Source: Paraburkholderia sp. Ac-20340 (lineage in GTDB: Bacteria; Pseudomonadota; Gammaproteobacteria; Burkholderiales; Burkholderiaceae). From it: 64,000 nt of DNA. Position 1 is the first letter of the stretch. Each line of letters begins with the position of its first letter. A program made the position numbers and the translations under genes. This document shows, piece after piece, positions 16,409 through 24,661 of this stretch. The stretch is taken from the NCBI RefSeq assembly GCF_017104965.1, contig NZ_JAAGPR010000024.1, positions 60,308 through 124,307 on the forward strand, given 5' to 3'. Under the pieces are notes generated by a model that saw only the letters and a list, made by a program, of their open reading frames with translations, did no database searches and had not been told where the DNA came from.

Positions 16409-18059
16409 GGCCGAGGGTGTGTCAAAACCCGCGCGATCGCCTAGACTGAATCAACCTGTTAGCGCGAGAGGCGGAGATGGGGCGATTCGTCGAAGGTACA
16501 AGCCGCAATCAGGCCACGTTGCTGCCGGAGTGTCTCGAAGACTTTATCGCTGAAGACAATCCCGTGCGGATCGTCGACGCATTCGTAGACGAACTCGATC
16601 TGGCTTCCATGGGCTTCGAAGGCACCACGCCGGCGATCACGGGCCGACCGTCTTACCATCCCTCCGTTCTGCTCAAACTTTACATCTACGGCTATCTCAA
16701 TCGCGTGCAGTCGAGCCGACGTCTGGAGCGCGAGTGCCAGCGTAATGTCGAACTGATGTGGCTGACCGGTCGCCTCGTGCCGGACTTCAAGACGATTGCC
16801 GAGTTCAGACGCAGCAATGGCGCCGGCATTCGCAATGTATGCCGCCGCTTCGTGGTGATATGCCGCGACCTGAAGCTGTTCACGCAAGCAGTCGTTGCCA
16901 TCGACGGCAGCAAGTTCAAGGCAGTCAACAGTCGCGATAACAACTTCACGCCCAACAAGATCGCAAAGCGTCAGGAGCAGATCGAGCAAAGCATCCAGCG
17001 CTATCTCGATGCGCTGGAAACTGCTGATCGCACGCAACCCGCAGAGGTCGAAGCGAAAACCGAACGGCTGCGGGAAAAGATCGAGACGCTGCGCGAGCAG
17101 ATGCGCGATCTGGATCGGGCCGCGGAACTGTTGAATCATTTACCGGAAAAACAGGTTTCGCTGACTGATCCCGACTCACGTTCGATGATGTCGCAAGCCA
17201 AGGGCACAGGCGTGGTGGGCTACAACGTTCAGGTGGCTGTTGATACGAAGCACCACCTCATCGTGACCCACGAAGTGACGAACGTCGGTAGTGACCGCGC
17301 TCAGCTAAGCCCGATGGCCAAAGCCGCGCGCGAAGCGATGGGCAAGAAGAAGCTCAAGGCGCTGGCCGATCGCGGGTACTACAGCGCGACGGAGATCAAA
17401 GCATGCGATGACGCTGGTATTGCAGCGCTGGTGCCAAAAACACAAACCTCCAGTGCAAAGGCAGATGGACGGTTCGATCGGGCCGACTTCATCTACATCG
17501 CGAAAGACGACCAATACCTATGTCCAGCGGGGCAACGGGCGATTTACCGATTTACTTCCGTCGAGCGCGAAACTCCGATGGCCCTGCGTACCTACTGGAG
17601 CAGCGCTTGCCCGAAATGCCCGATAAAGAACCGGTGCACGCCCACCGACTACCGGCGTATTCGACGATGGGAACACGAAGCGGTGCTTGAGGCGATGCAG
17701 TCCAGGCTGGATCGCCAGCTCGATGCCATGACGATGCGACGGCGCACGGTCGAGCACGTGTTCGGCACTCTCAAGCACTGGATGGGGACGACGCACTTCC
17801 AGACGCGTGGACTTGGCCATGTCGCCGCTGAAATGAGTTTGCACGTGCTGGCATACAACCTCAAGCGAGTCATCAGGATCCTCGGATTCGCAAAGACGAT
17901 GCGAGCGATGAAGCTGGCAGGCGCGTGAATGCGCGCGCCGACGCTGTTTGCCAGTAAAACACGATCACTTCATTTGCCTGCGTCACGTCCTAACGCAACT
18001 GTGCTCCCGCCGGGGAGGGATCGGTCGGCCGTTCTGCGCGTTTTTACACGGCCTCGGCC
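16409..18059 (+). mobile_element. IS1182-type insertion sequence
   Basis: The transposase at 16477 is bracketed by an inverted repeat of ~25 bp: left 16409 GGCCGAGGGTGTGTCAAAAC; right 18035-18059, read inward GGCCGAGGCCGTGTAAAAAC. The match is ~17 of 20 over the outer part. No clear target duplication was found, and the exact outer base is uncertain by a few positions. Confidence 0.7.
16477..17928 (+). CDS. IS1182-family DDE transposase
   Basis: A 483-residue transposase of the IS1182/IS5-like group. The N-terminal domain reads RFVEGTSRNQATLLPECLEDFI and TGRPSYHPSVLLKLYIYGY. A catalytic Asp lies in VVAIDGSKFKAVN. A Glu/Arg-rich coiled-coil insertion spans residues ~165-220. The second Asp region is LADRGYYSATEIKACDDAG. 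A zinc-like CPKCPIKNRC precedes the Glu motif RRRTVEHVFGTLKHWMG. Intact, no frameshift. Confidence 0.95.
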   Translation: MGRFVEGTSRNQATLLPECLEDFIAEDNPVRIVDAFVDELDLASMGFEGTTPAITGRPSYHPSVLLKLYIYGYLNRVQSSRRLERECQRNVELMWLTGRLVPDFKTIAEFRRSNGAGIRNVCRRFVVICRDLKLFTQAVVAIDGSKFKAVNSRDNNFTPNKIAKRQEQIEQSIQRYLDALETADRTQPAEVEAKTERLREKIETLREQMRDLDRAAELLNHLPEKQVSLTDPDSRSMMSQAKGTGVVGYNVQVAVDTKHHLIVTHEVTNVGSDRAQLSPMAKAAREAMGKKKLKALADRGYYSATEIKACDDAGIAALVPKTQTSSAKADGRFDRADFIYIAKDDQYLCPAGQRAIYRFTSVERETPMALRTYWSSACPKCPIKNRCTPTDYRRIRRWEHEAVLEAMQSRLDRQLDAMTMRRRTVEHVFGTLKHWMGTTHFQTRGLGHVAAEMSLHVLAYNLKRVIRILGFAKTMRAMKLAGA

Positions 18060-18220
18060 AAGAACGGACGCCCGGCTTCCGATCACGTGTCGTCAACCAC
18101 CGCTTAGCGGCGACACATCGGGTCGATTGACCACTGCCTTTGTCGTCTGTGGATGGAGCCTATCGGGCCACCGGCTCGACTCGCCGCGCCATGCTGATGC
18201 GCCGCACGCGGGGATTTGAT

Positions 18221-18994
18221 TTACGCGGGCGTGTAGATCGCGAGTTTTAACGCGGGGTCGTCGTCTGCCTGAAATGTCGCGTAGTCGTAGCGTTGCGCGC
18301 CGCGCTCCGGATGGATCAGCACCTTCTGCCCGGACGCGCCCCGACGAATATCGTGTGCGTTCCACCATTTTGCGAATTCCGCGCTGTGTGCGCGCAACCG
18401 CTCGACCAGTTTGACAAACGCCGGATCGTCCGCGTACAGATCGTGCGTTGCGCGAAACAACGCAATCATGCGACGCGCCTCGCTAGTCCAGTTCTCGCCG
18501 AACAGCCGTCGCGAATCTGGTTCGATGAACATGAACACCAAAATGTTGCGATCCGCTTCCGCAAGACGCTCGAAGCCAAGAAGATTAGACGCAGCCGCAT
18601 TCCACGCCAGCAGATCCCAACGCCTGCCCGTGACATACGCGGGAAGACCGAGTGTTGCGATCAGATTCGCGATGGGTGCCGGCACGCGCTCGCGAGTGAA
18701 GGGCTGCCGATCTCCGCTGCGTGCCAGTGCGCGGAGATGCGCCGCCTCAACTTTGCCGAGCCGTAGCGCGCGAGCGAGCGCTTCGAGCGTGGTATCTGAC
18801 GGACTCACCGTGCGGCCCTGCTCGAGCCGCACATACCAGTCCACGCCGATGCCCGCGAGTTCCGCAACTTCCTCGCGACGCAAACCCGGCGTTCGGCGCC
18901 GCCGCCCGTTATTGATTCCCACCGACTCAGGGCTCAGCTTCTCGCGCCGTGAGCGCAGAAAATCGCCGAACTCGCTTCGGCTCGCTTTTGTCAT
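18221..18994 (-). CDS. XRE-family transcriptional regulator with MmyB-like domain
   Basis: A 257-residue regulator. The N-terminal helix-turn-helix is SEFGDFLRSRREKLSPESVG, then RRRTPGLRREEVAELAGIGVDWYVRLEQGR (residues ~5-65). A C-terminal MmyB-like ligand-binding/PAS-type domain follows (LPAYVTGRRWDLLAWNAAASNLL ... VLIHPERGAQRYDYATFQ). It is divergently transcribed from the dehydrogenase at 19111, sharing a 116-bp intergenic region, so it probably controls that gene. Full length. Confidence 0.92.
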   Translation of the reverse strand: MTKASRSEFGDFLRSRREKLSPESVGINNGRRRRTPGLRREEVAELAGIGVDWYVRLEQGRTVSPSDTTLEALARALRLGKVEAAHLRALARSGDRQPFTRERVPAPIANLIATLGLPAYVTGRRWDLLAWNAAASNLLGFERLAEADRNILVFMFIEPDSRRLFGENWTSEARRMIALFRATHDLYADDPAFVKLVERLRAHSAEFAKWWNAHDIRRGASGQKVLIHPERGAQRYDYATFQADDDPALKLAIYTPA

Positions 18995-19110
18995 GAACGT
19001 CCGCCCTCCACAAGCAGGTACACGCGAATCCTGGGATAGTACCAGGCCTTGCTGCCGATTTTACGCCCGCCAGAATGCTCTTGTCCGATCACCATCAAAG
19101 GGAAAGTCAG

Positions 19111-20190
19111 ATGAAAGCAGCGATTTTGAAGAAACTTGGCAAGCCGCTTGCGATTGAAGACGTAGCAGATCCTTCTTTAGGCACGGGCGAAGCGATCGTG
19201 GATGTCGTAGCCGCGCCAGTACTGCCGTACGCGCGAGAAGTGTTCAGCGGGGAGCGCCGCTACCCGATCGAATTGCCGATCGTGCCGGGCTGCGGGGCAA
19301 TCGGTCGCGTGCGTGCGTTTGGCCCCGACGCCACACATCTGAACACGGGCGACTGGGTTTTCTGCGATCCGACCGTTCGATCACGCGACGACGCGCTCAC
19401 GCCCGACATTACATTGCAGGGCTGGAGTGCACGTGGCGACGGCGGCCTGCGGCTCGCGCGCCATTTCCACGACGGCCCATTCGCCGCACAAATACGCGTG
19501 CCGACAGAGAACGCCATTCGCATCGGCGAAATCGAGGCCACCGATGCCGCGAAATGGTGCGCGCTCAACACCATGCTGGTCCCGTACGGCGGGCTGCTTG
19601 CGTCGAGTCTACAGGCTGGCGAGACATTGCTCGTGAGCGGCGCGACCGGCAACTTTGGCAGCGCGTGCGTCGCCGTCGCCCTCGCGATGGGTGTGCGCTG
19701 CGTGGTCGCGCCCGGACGCAATGAACACGTGCTCGCGGATCTGCAAAGACGATTTGGCGAACGCATCCGTACCGTGAAGCTCACCGGCAACGAGGACCAC
19801 GATCGGGAAGGGATGCGTGCAGCTGCCGGAGCACCCATCGACTGCGTAATGGATTTGCTCCCGCCGTCTGCGACCACGAGGACGGTGCGCGCTGCGGTGA
19901 TGGCCGTGCGGCCGTATGGACGTGTTGTGTTGATGGGCGGTGTTGGCATGCTCGGCGGCGACGGTCTTGATTTGCCGTACCCGTGGATCATGCGCAACGA
20001 CGTCACTGTGCGGGGCAAATGGATGTATCCGCCAGAAGCCGTCACGCTCATGACGGGCCTGATTCGTGGCGGGCTGCTCGATTTAGCACACTTCGACGTG
20101 ACGTCCTTCAAAATCGACGAGGTGAACGAGGCGGTCAGCCATGCTGCGGCGAATGGCGGTCCATTCCGGATGACGGTAGTCCATCCATAG
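19111..20190 (+). CDS. Medium-chain alcohol/quinone-type dehydrogenase (MDR family)
   Basis: A 359-residue MDR oxidoreductase starting MKAAILKKLGKPLAIEDV after an AAAGGGAAA ribosome binding site. The GroES-like N-terminal domain has VPGCGAIGRVRAFG. The NAD(P)-binding Rossmann fold shows LLVSGATGNFGSACVAVALAMG (two parts, residues ~175-195). The structural-zinc Cys cluster of classical alcohol dehydrogenases is missing, so it may be zinc-independent. Substrate unknown. It is divergent from the XRE regulator at 18221, a common regulator/dehydrogenase pairing. Confidence 0.88.
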   Translation: MKAAILKKLGKPLAIEDVADPSLGTGEAIVDVVAAPVLPYAREVFSGERRYPIELPIVPGCGAIGRVRAFGPDATHLNTGDWVFCDPTVRSRDDALTPDITLQGWSARGDGGLRLARHFHDGPFAAQIRVPTENAIRIGEIEATDAAKWCALNTMLVPYGGLLASSLQAGETLLVSGATGNFGSACVAVALAMGVRCVVAPGRNEHVLADLQRRFGERIRTVKLTGNEDHDREGMRAAAGAPIDCVMDLLPPSATTRTVRAAVMAVRPYGRVVLMGGVGMLGGDGLDLPYPWIMRNDVTVRGKWMYPPEAVTLMTGLIRGGLLDLAHFDVTSFKIDEVNEAVSHAAANGGPFRMTVVHP

Positions 20191-20483
20191 CCGTCTTTTT
20201 CCCAGCGCTTCGGTCAGGTGATTCCTGAGAGTCGATTTCTTTCGAACAACGCCACGCACGATCGCGCATGACCGATCTGACTGGGACTTTCGAGATCTCG
20301 TTGCGCAGTTTTTGATGCGCAGTCTACGGCAGAGCAGAATTCGAAGGGCGGCTGTCGACAATGGCCCCGTGGAAAGCTGGACGGAACGGCCGCTTTTAGG
20401 AAAGTCGACTGACGCTCGGGGTCGCTCAACGCCCGCGGCGTTGGGCGCAAACTGGTTCTCCTTCCGTCGAAAGGAGAACCGTC
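20191..20483. other. Intergenic stretch between dehydrogenase and recombinase
   Basis: No supported gene. GAAAGGAGAACCGTC just before 20484 provides the ribosome binding site of the recombinase. Short GC-rich inverted segments (GCCCGCGGCGTTGGGC at 20440) are present but have no T-run. Confidence 0.5.
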
Positions 20484-21110
20484 ATGGAAGCCATTGTCAT
20501 CGGCAACGCGCGGCGTGCGCCCTGGAACAAGGGAAAGCTGACCGGGCAGAAGCCGCCCTTGAAGCTCAGGGAGATCTGGGCGATCCGTATCCGCCTGCAG
20601 TTGGCGTCAAACACGAGAGATCTCGCTATGTTCAACCTCGCGATCGACAGCAAGTTGCGCGCGTGCGACCTGACGAAGTTGCGAGTTTCCGACATCTGCT
20701 TGGGTTCGCGGGTGGCGAGTCGGGCGACTGTCATGCAACAGAAGACGCAGCGGCCGGTTCAGTTCGAGATTACTGAGCAGACGCGCGCGAGCGCGGAGGA
20801 GTGGATCCGCGCAGCGGGACTCTCGTTAGGCGACTATCTTTTCCCCAGCCGGATCCACAGTTCGCCGCACGTCTCGACGCGGCAGTACGCTCGGCTGGTC
20901 CATCGCTGGATTGGCTCGATCGGATTGGATGATGCGGCTTACGGGACGCATACGATGCGCAGGACAAAGGCGTCGCTGATCTACCGTCGCACCAAGAATC
21001 TGAGGGCGGTGCAGTTGCTCCTCGGCCACAGCAAGCTCGAGAGCACGGTGCGATACCTCGGCATCGAGGTTGACGACGCACTCGAGATGGCGGAGCAGAC
21101 TGATGTCTGA
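20484..21110 (+). CDS. Short tyrosine recombinase/integrase
   Basis: A 208-residue integrase of the compact type lacking a full SAM-like core-binding domain. The catalytic elements are Arg in DSKLRACDLTKLRV, a basic beta-hairpin residue near QQKTQRPVQF, THTMRRTKASLIYRR and LLLGHSKLESTVRYLG with the Tyr nucleophile. The usual His of HxxR is His-Thr-Met-Arg here. Strong ribosome binding site GAAAGGAG. Complete. Proteins of this kind are frequent on betaproteobacterial plasmids. Confidence 0.88.
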   Translation: MEAIVIGNARRAPWNKGKLTGQKPPLKLREIWAIRIRLQLASNTRDLAMFNLAIDSKLRACDLTKLRVSDICLGSRVASRATVMQQKTQRPVQFEITEQTRASAEEWIRAAGLSLGDYLFPSRIHSSPHVSTRQYARLVHRWIGSIGLDDAAYGTHTMRRTKASLIYRRTKNLRAVQLLLGHSKLESTVRYLGIEVDDALEMAEQTDV

Positions 21111-21139
21111 CCAGTTTGGCCGGGCAGCGATCGGACGCC

Positions 21140-21300
21140 GTCCGGCCATGAACGGCCGGTCGGGGCCGTCGCCTAGTTTGGCTGTGCGAGGTCTCGTCCG
21201 GCCTCGCTCAATGGCCGGTTTGCGGCGAGCAAATCACAGAGGGCACTGCCTCGACGCGGCCATGAGGAGACACTCGCCGAGCGTTCCGATATGACGGAAC
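21140..21300. repeat. Small inverted repeats downstream of the short recombinase
   Basis: CCGGCC/GGCCGG around ATGAAC (near 21140) and GTTCCG/CGGAAC around ATATGA (21283-21300) are perfect 6-bp-arm hairpins in the gap between the recombinase and the Tla3-like gene. Neither has a T-run. They could be weak terminators or recombinase-related sites. Confidence 0.35.
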
Positions 21301-21342
21301 TTCGATGCACAGCGGTCACTCACGTAGTTTGTCTGTGTCCTG

Positions 21343-22875
21343 TTATTGCGGCACGCTCCAGCTGAAAACCTGCGGATTCGCCTTGCGCGAGGCTTCGTCC
21401 GGCGGCGTCAACATCGTAATCGTCGTATGCCCAGGGTCGCGCAGATTCACAAGTGCGTTCGTCTTCCCATCTCCATAGCCGATCATGGTAGCAAGGGCAA
21501 TCTGCACGAACGTCGAGCTGACGCCCGTATCGGCACCGATGCGATGCTGCATATCGAACGCGTCGGCCGGATCATCGAGATCAATTTTCTGCTTGTTGTC
21601 ATGCAATGACTGCACAAGCAAAGCGAGGTTTGCCGTGGACACGCCTGTGTCGTAGAACATCCGCTCCGGTTGCGTGCCTTGTGGCAACGTTGCCAGTGCC
21701 TGCTCCCAGCCAGTGCGCAGCTTTTCGATCTTGTCGGCCTTTTTCGCCGGAGCGCCGTGCCCGTCCGAGAGATCTACCGTCACAGGGCGATGCAAATAGC
21801 CGAGTACCGGCCACTGATCGAATTCCTTGAGTTGCCAGGTCGTCCAGGGTACGGGCACCCACGGATTGGGTTTGAATCCCTTTGGCAAATTGAGGGATTC
21901 AGTCTTATAAAACTCAGGCAACTTCGACTGCCAATATTCTTTGGTAGGATCGCTCACCCCACGTGAGGGCTTCGGATAGGCACGCTGCTCCTGCCAGTAG
22001 AAGTTCGACAATTTGACAACGTCATACTGCGTCTTGCTTTTGTCAATGGTGCCTGACGTCTCGGTTGCATACGGCCGAATCATCTGATCGACACGGTCCT
22101 TGCGCGTGACGATCAGGCCAACCAGAGCGTCAGGTTGCGTGGGCACAAAGTTTCCGTCCTTATTGAACTCGGGCAATGGGCTACCTGGCGTTTTGGCGAA
22201 ACCGCGCGTGCTGGAACCATCCAGTGCCATGACAAACACAGCCGGGAGGTCAGGATGCTCATCAAAAAGATTGAAGAGTTTCCCGACGACTTCGGAGCCG
22301 TCTGCGGTGTTGAGATCACTCACCCGAATGTAGAAACTGTTGCCCACGCCGGAGCCGTTGTCGGCGTCACCAAGGAACGCACCCAACTGTACCGCGTTGG
22401 ATCTGGATACATCGCTTGGCGGTCCAACAAGTACCGTCGGGATCGGCCAATATTGAACCCAGTCAAGGATCGTATAACTGACGATGTTATTGGTGCGGGT
22501 AGTGAACTGATCCCACCGCGTGCTGTGCGACCACTCGTATTCCTTGGGGTCCGTCAAAAGCACGGCGCCCTTGGGACCGACCTCGTCGAGCCGCATGAGC
22601 AAAGCCCGTTGCCGGAAGCGGTCAACCGTAACTCCTACCCTGCGAATTTCAAGAGTGAACTGAGGGTTTCCGGCTGACTGAGTCGCGGCGGCTGATAGCG
22701 TAGCGCCAGCGGCGGCTAGGCCGTTACCAGCATTTTTCTCCGCAGCGTTACTGGACCGCGCGAAGCCGGTGAAGGCAAGTGCACCTGCTGCGACCAACAC
22801 GACCTGAGCAAAGAACGGGAGCAAAAGTTGGCGCATGGGAAAGCCGTCCAATGTAAAAAGGTTCTTGGTAGCCAT
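21343..22875 (-). CDS. Type VI secretion lipase-adapter (Tla3/DUF2875-like) protein
   Basis: About 510 residues with an N-terminal membrane anchor or signal (MRQLLLPFFAQVVLVAAGAL; the start could be this Met at 22833). The soluble part matches my memory of the DUF2875/Tla3 family: FTLEIRRVGVTVDRFRQ, then PPSDVSRSNAVQLGAFLGD, VFVMALDGSS, DQWPVLGYLHRPV and SSTFVQIALATMIGYGDGKTN. In that family the protein loads a lipase effector on the T6SS tube. No lipase, VgrG or T6SS gene is nearby, so it is an orphan here. Confidence 0.6.
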   Translation of the reverse strand: MATKNLFTLDGFPMRQLLLPFFAQVVLVAAGALAFTGFARSSNAAEKNAGNGLAAAGATLSAAATQSAGNPQFTLEIRRVGVTVDRFRQRALLMRLDEVGPKGAVLLTDPKEYEWSHSTRWDQFTTRTNNIVSYTILDWVQYWPIPTVLVGPPSDVSRSNAVQLGAFLGDADNGSGVGNSFYIRVSDLNTADGSEVVGKLFNLFDEHPDLPAVFVMALDGSSTRGFAKTPGSPLPEFNKDGNFVPTQPDALVGLIVTRKDRVDQMIRPYATETSGTIDKSKTQYDVVKLSNFYWQEQRAYPKPSRGVSDPTKEYWQSKLPEFYKTESLNLPKGFKPNPWVPVPWTTWQLKEFDQWPVLGYLHRPVTVDLSDGHGAPAKKADKIEKLRTGWEQALATLPQGTQPERMFYDTGVSTANLALLVQSLHDNKQKIDLDDPADAFDMQHRIGADTGVSSTFVQIALATMIGYGDGKTNALVNLRDPGHTTITMLTPPDEASRKANPQVFSWSVPQ

Positions 22876-22878
22876 CAC

Positions 22879-23608
22879 CTATATGATCAACAGCCAGAGC
22901 CAGTCCATACCGCTCTCTAAGCAAAGCATCTCGTACGCGCGCTCCGAGGCGTTGGTGGAACTGCTCAGTGCAGGTGACCATCAGCGAATGGAGCCCCTAC
23001 GGCGTTTTTCGCACTCTCTTGCATGGGGCGCTCGCGTTAAAAGTTGTCGCAGTGGTGCCGTTTTTGCACGAGACTCTGGACCTAGCCGTGTACCGTGAGT
23101 TCTGCAAGATTCTATACGGGCGGACGATGCACGTCCTCGACGAGATGAGCTACCTGCCGTGCACGACAAGCTGCCCACGTCGTCAGCGCACGAATAGGCA
23201 CCTCCACACATGCACATCTAATGCAAATAGCATCTATCTGCATTTGCCCTAGAGGCGGTATTCGCAAAACATACGCTACGTAAATCAACGACGGCTTTGC
23301 CGCGGTGAGCCGACAGTCGCATGAACGATTGGAAGGACCGTTCCGGGTCGATACCGGAAGTTCGCAGGCAGCGCTAGAGGTTGGCCGCTTCTTCTGAATG
23401 CTGCCCCCGTTTGTGCCGGACCTAGGTATTGGAGGGTCCGTCTGCGCAGTTGTTGACGCGCGCGACGCCTGTCGTCCCGCCATTCGAGGGCGGCGTGTGC
23501 AACGTCGCCCCGCTCGTCGCTCTAGAGTTCCAAGGCCGACCGGAAAACGCGTCCCTCCGAACGAAAATCGGGGCAACAACTCCCGTGCCGCACGGGCCAG
23601 CTCCACCC
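22879..23608. other. Long intergenic stretch without a supported gene
   Basis: Several short frames exist, but none has both a start with ribosome binding site and protein-like composition. GCAAAT and ATTTGC arms at 23222-23246 make a weak hairpin, and CCCGTG/CACGGG at 23582-23596 another. It may hold an end of the neighbouring Tn7-like element, but I could not identify terminal repeats. Confidence 0.5.
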
Positions 23609-23642
23609 TTGCTTCTTCCAATAATACTGTATATATTTACAT
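23609..23642 (+). promoter_or_regulatory. Promoter overlapped by an SOS (LexA)-like box
   Basis: TTGCTT (23609-23614) and TATATT (23632-23637) are 17 bp apart, a good sigma-70 arrangement. CTGTATATATTTACAT (23627-23642) overlaps the -10 and matches the LexA consensus CTGT-N8-ACAG except the last base. The gene at 23669 follows with GGAG 5 bases before its ATG. Confidence 0.5.
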
Positions 23643-23668
23643 GTATGGATATACAGGCAGGAGCAATC

Positions 23669-23974
23669 ATGGAGCACCTGGTTCGAATCCTCAACGACAA
23701 CGACCGGCAAACCCTCGCCTGGCTACGCAGGCATGTCGGTGACGCCCGCCTGTCGGACGCTGCCCGCCGGCTGATCGCGCAGCGCGAACAGCATGGCGGT
23801 ATCGGGTCCAAGCCTTACCTTTCGGCCGTATGCCGCTATCTTGGCGTGCGTCCTCCTGCTCCCCTCAGTGCAACCAAGATCGTCGCCGGTAACCCGATTG
23901 CCGACCAGTACCTCTCCCGGATACGCGAGGTGCTTGCGCAGCATGCGGCCTCAATGCACAAGGCGGTCCGATAA
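23669..23974 (+). CDS. Hypothetical protein behind an SOS-like box
   Basis: A 101-residue protein starting MEHLVRILNDNDRQTLAWLRR, largely helical and basic. The ATG at 23669 follows GGAG; an earlier ATG at 23645 is possible. The promoter overlaps a LexA-like site, suggesting DNA-damage control. It is followed 18 bp later by another small gene. No family recognised. It lies to the left of the Tn7-like operon, where cargo genes would be expected. Confidence 0.6.
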   Translation: MEHLVRILNDNDRQTLAWLRRHVGDARLSDAARRLIAQREQHGGIGSKPYLSAVCRYLGVRPPAPLSATKIVAGNPIADQYLSRIREVLAQHAASMHKAVR

Positions 23975-23992
23975 CTTCCGTCCTGATCAGCC

Positions 23993-24406
23993 ATGTTCAA
24001 TTTCCCTGACGCCAACGCGCGAACCCATGACGACGAACTTGGGGCCGATACTGATCGTTCCAACGGGGCCATCCTGCGTGCCGCGCTGGACCTGCAGCGC
24101 CTCGTCAACATGCTCGCGCAACGCACGATATTCCGCCCACGAGCCATGCCGGGCTACCCTGCTCCAGCTCCGACATGGCGTGTGCTGCTCGTGATCGAGG
24201 AACAGGCCTTCGCCGATCCCGGTTTTCAGGCGCGGCATCCGGATGCGGTGCGTCATGGATTCGCCCGGCTTGCCGACAGCCGGTTTGCGGGCGCCGATAT
24301 TGATGCGGAAGTCGACTGGCAGCGTGACGACGATCCGCTGCCAGCGGTCTACGCGATCATGCGCGGACTTCTACAGCAACGCTCTGCGGCTGTCATTAAT
24401 CTGTAG
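23993..24406 (+). CDS. Hypothetical protein
   Basis: A 137-residue protein starting MFNFPDANARTHDDELGADTD, containing RAALDLQRLVNMLAQRTIF and a strand-rich middle (TWRVLLVIEEQAF), ending LLQQRSAAVINL. It probably forms an operon with the upstream gene (18-bp gap). Family and role not recognised. Confidence 0.6.
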   Translation: MFNFPDANARTHDDELGADTDRSNGAILRAALDLQRLVNMLAQRTIFRPRAMPGYPAPAPTWRVLLVIEEQAFADPGFQARHPDAVRHGFARLADSRFAGADIDAEVDWQRDDDPLPAVYAIMRGLLQQRSAAVINL

Positions 24407-24661
24407 TCCTGATCAATTTCGAAACCGAAACTGCGGTTCAGAACGAAAGTCTGCCGGTTACCTCGTAACGTCAGCGCTTCCAAGCGGTTTCCAGATGGGT
24501 ACGATCAAGAATGGCACATGCCCCGCACCGGTGTCCCCGTGCTTGATGCTCCGCCGGCGCCTGCCAGACATGTCCTCGTGGCATCTCAACGTCAGCGGTG
24601 TACCCTTGTTCACGTACGTCTGCAACAGATCCGCACCATCCAGGACGCGTGACGTTGTGTG
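24407..24661. other. Intergenic region between convergent small genes and tniQ
   Basis: 255 bp with no convincing gene. TGTCATTTTTTCAG at 24659-24672 overlaps the tniQ stop and superficially resembles Tn5053-type ends (see rejected list). Confidence 0.5.

Noticed and set aside
23112..23621. Minus-strand frame in the long intergenic gap
   Set aside because: Cys/Arg/Thr-rich with no motif and no start signal.
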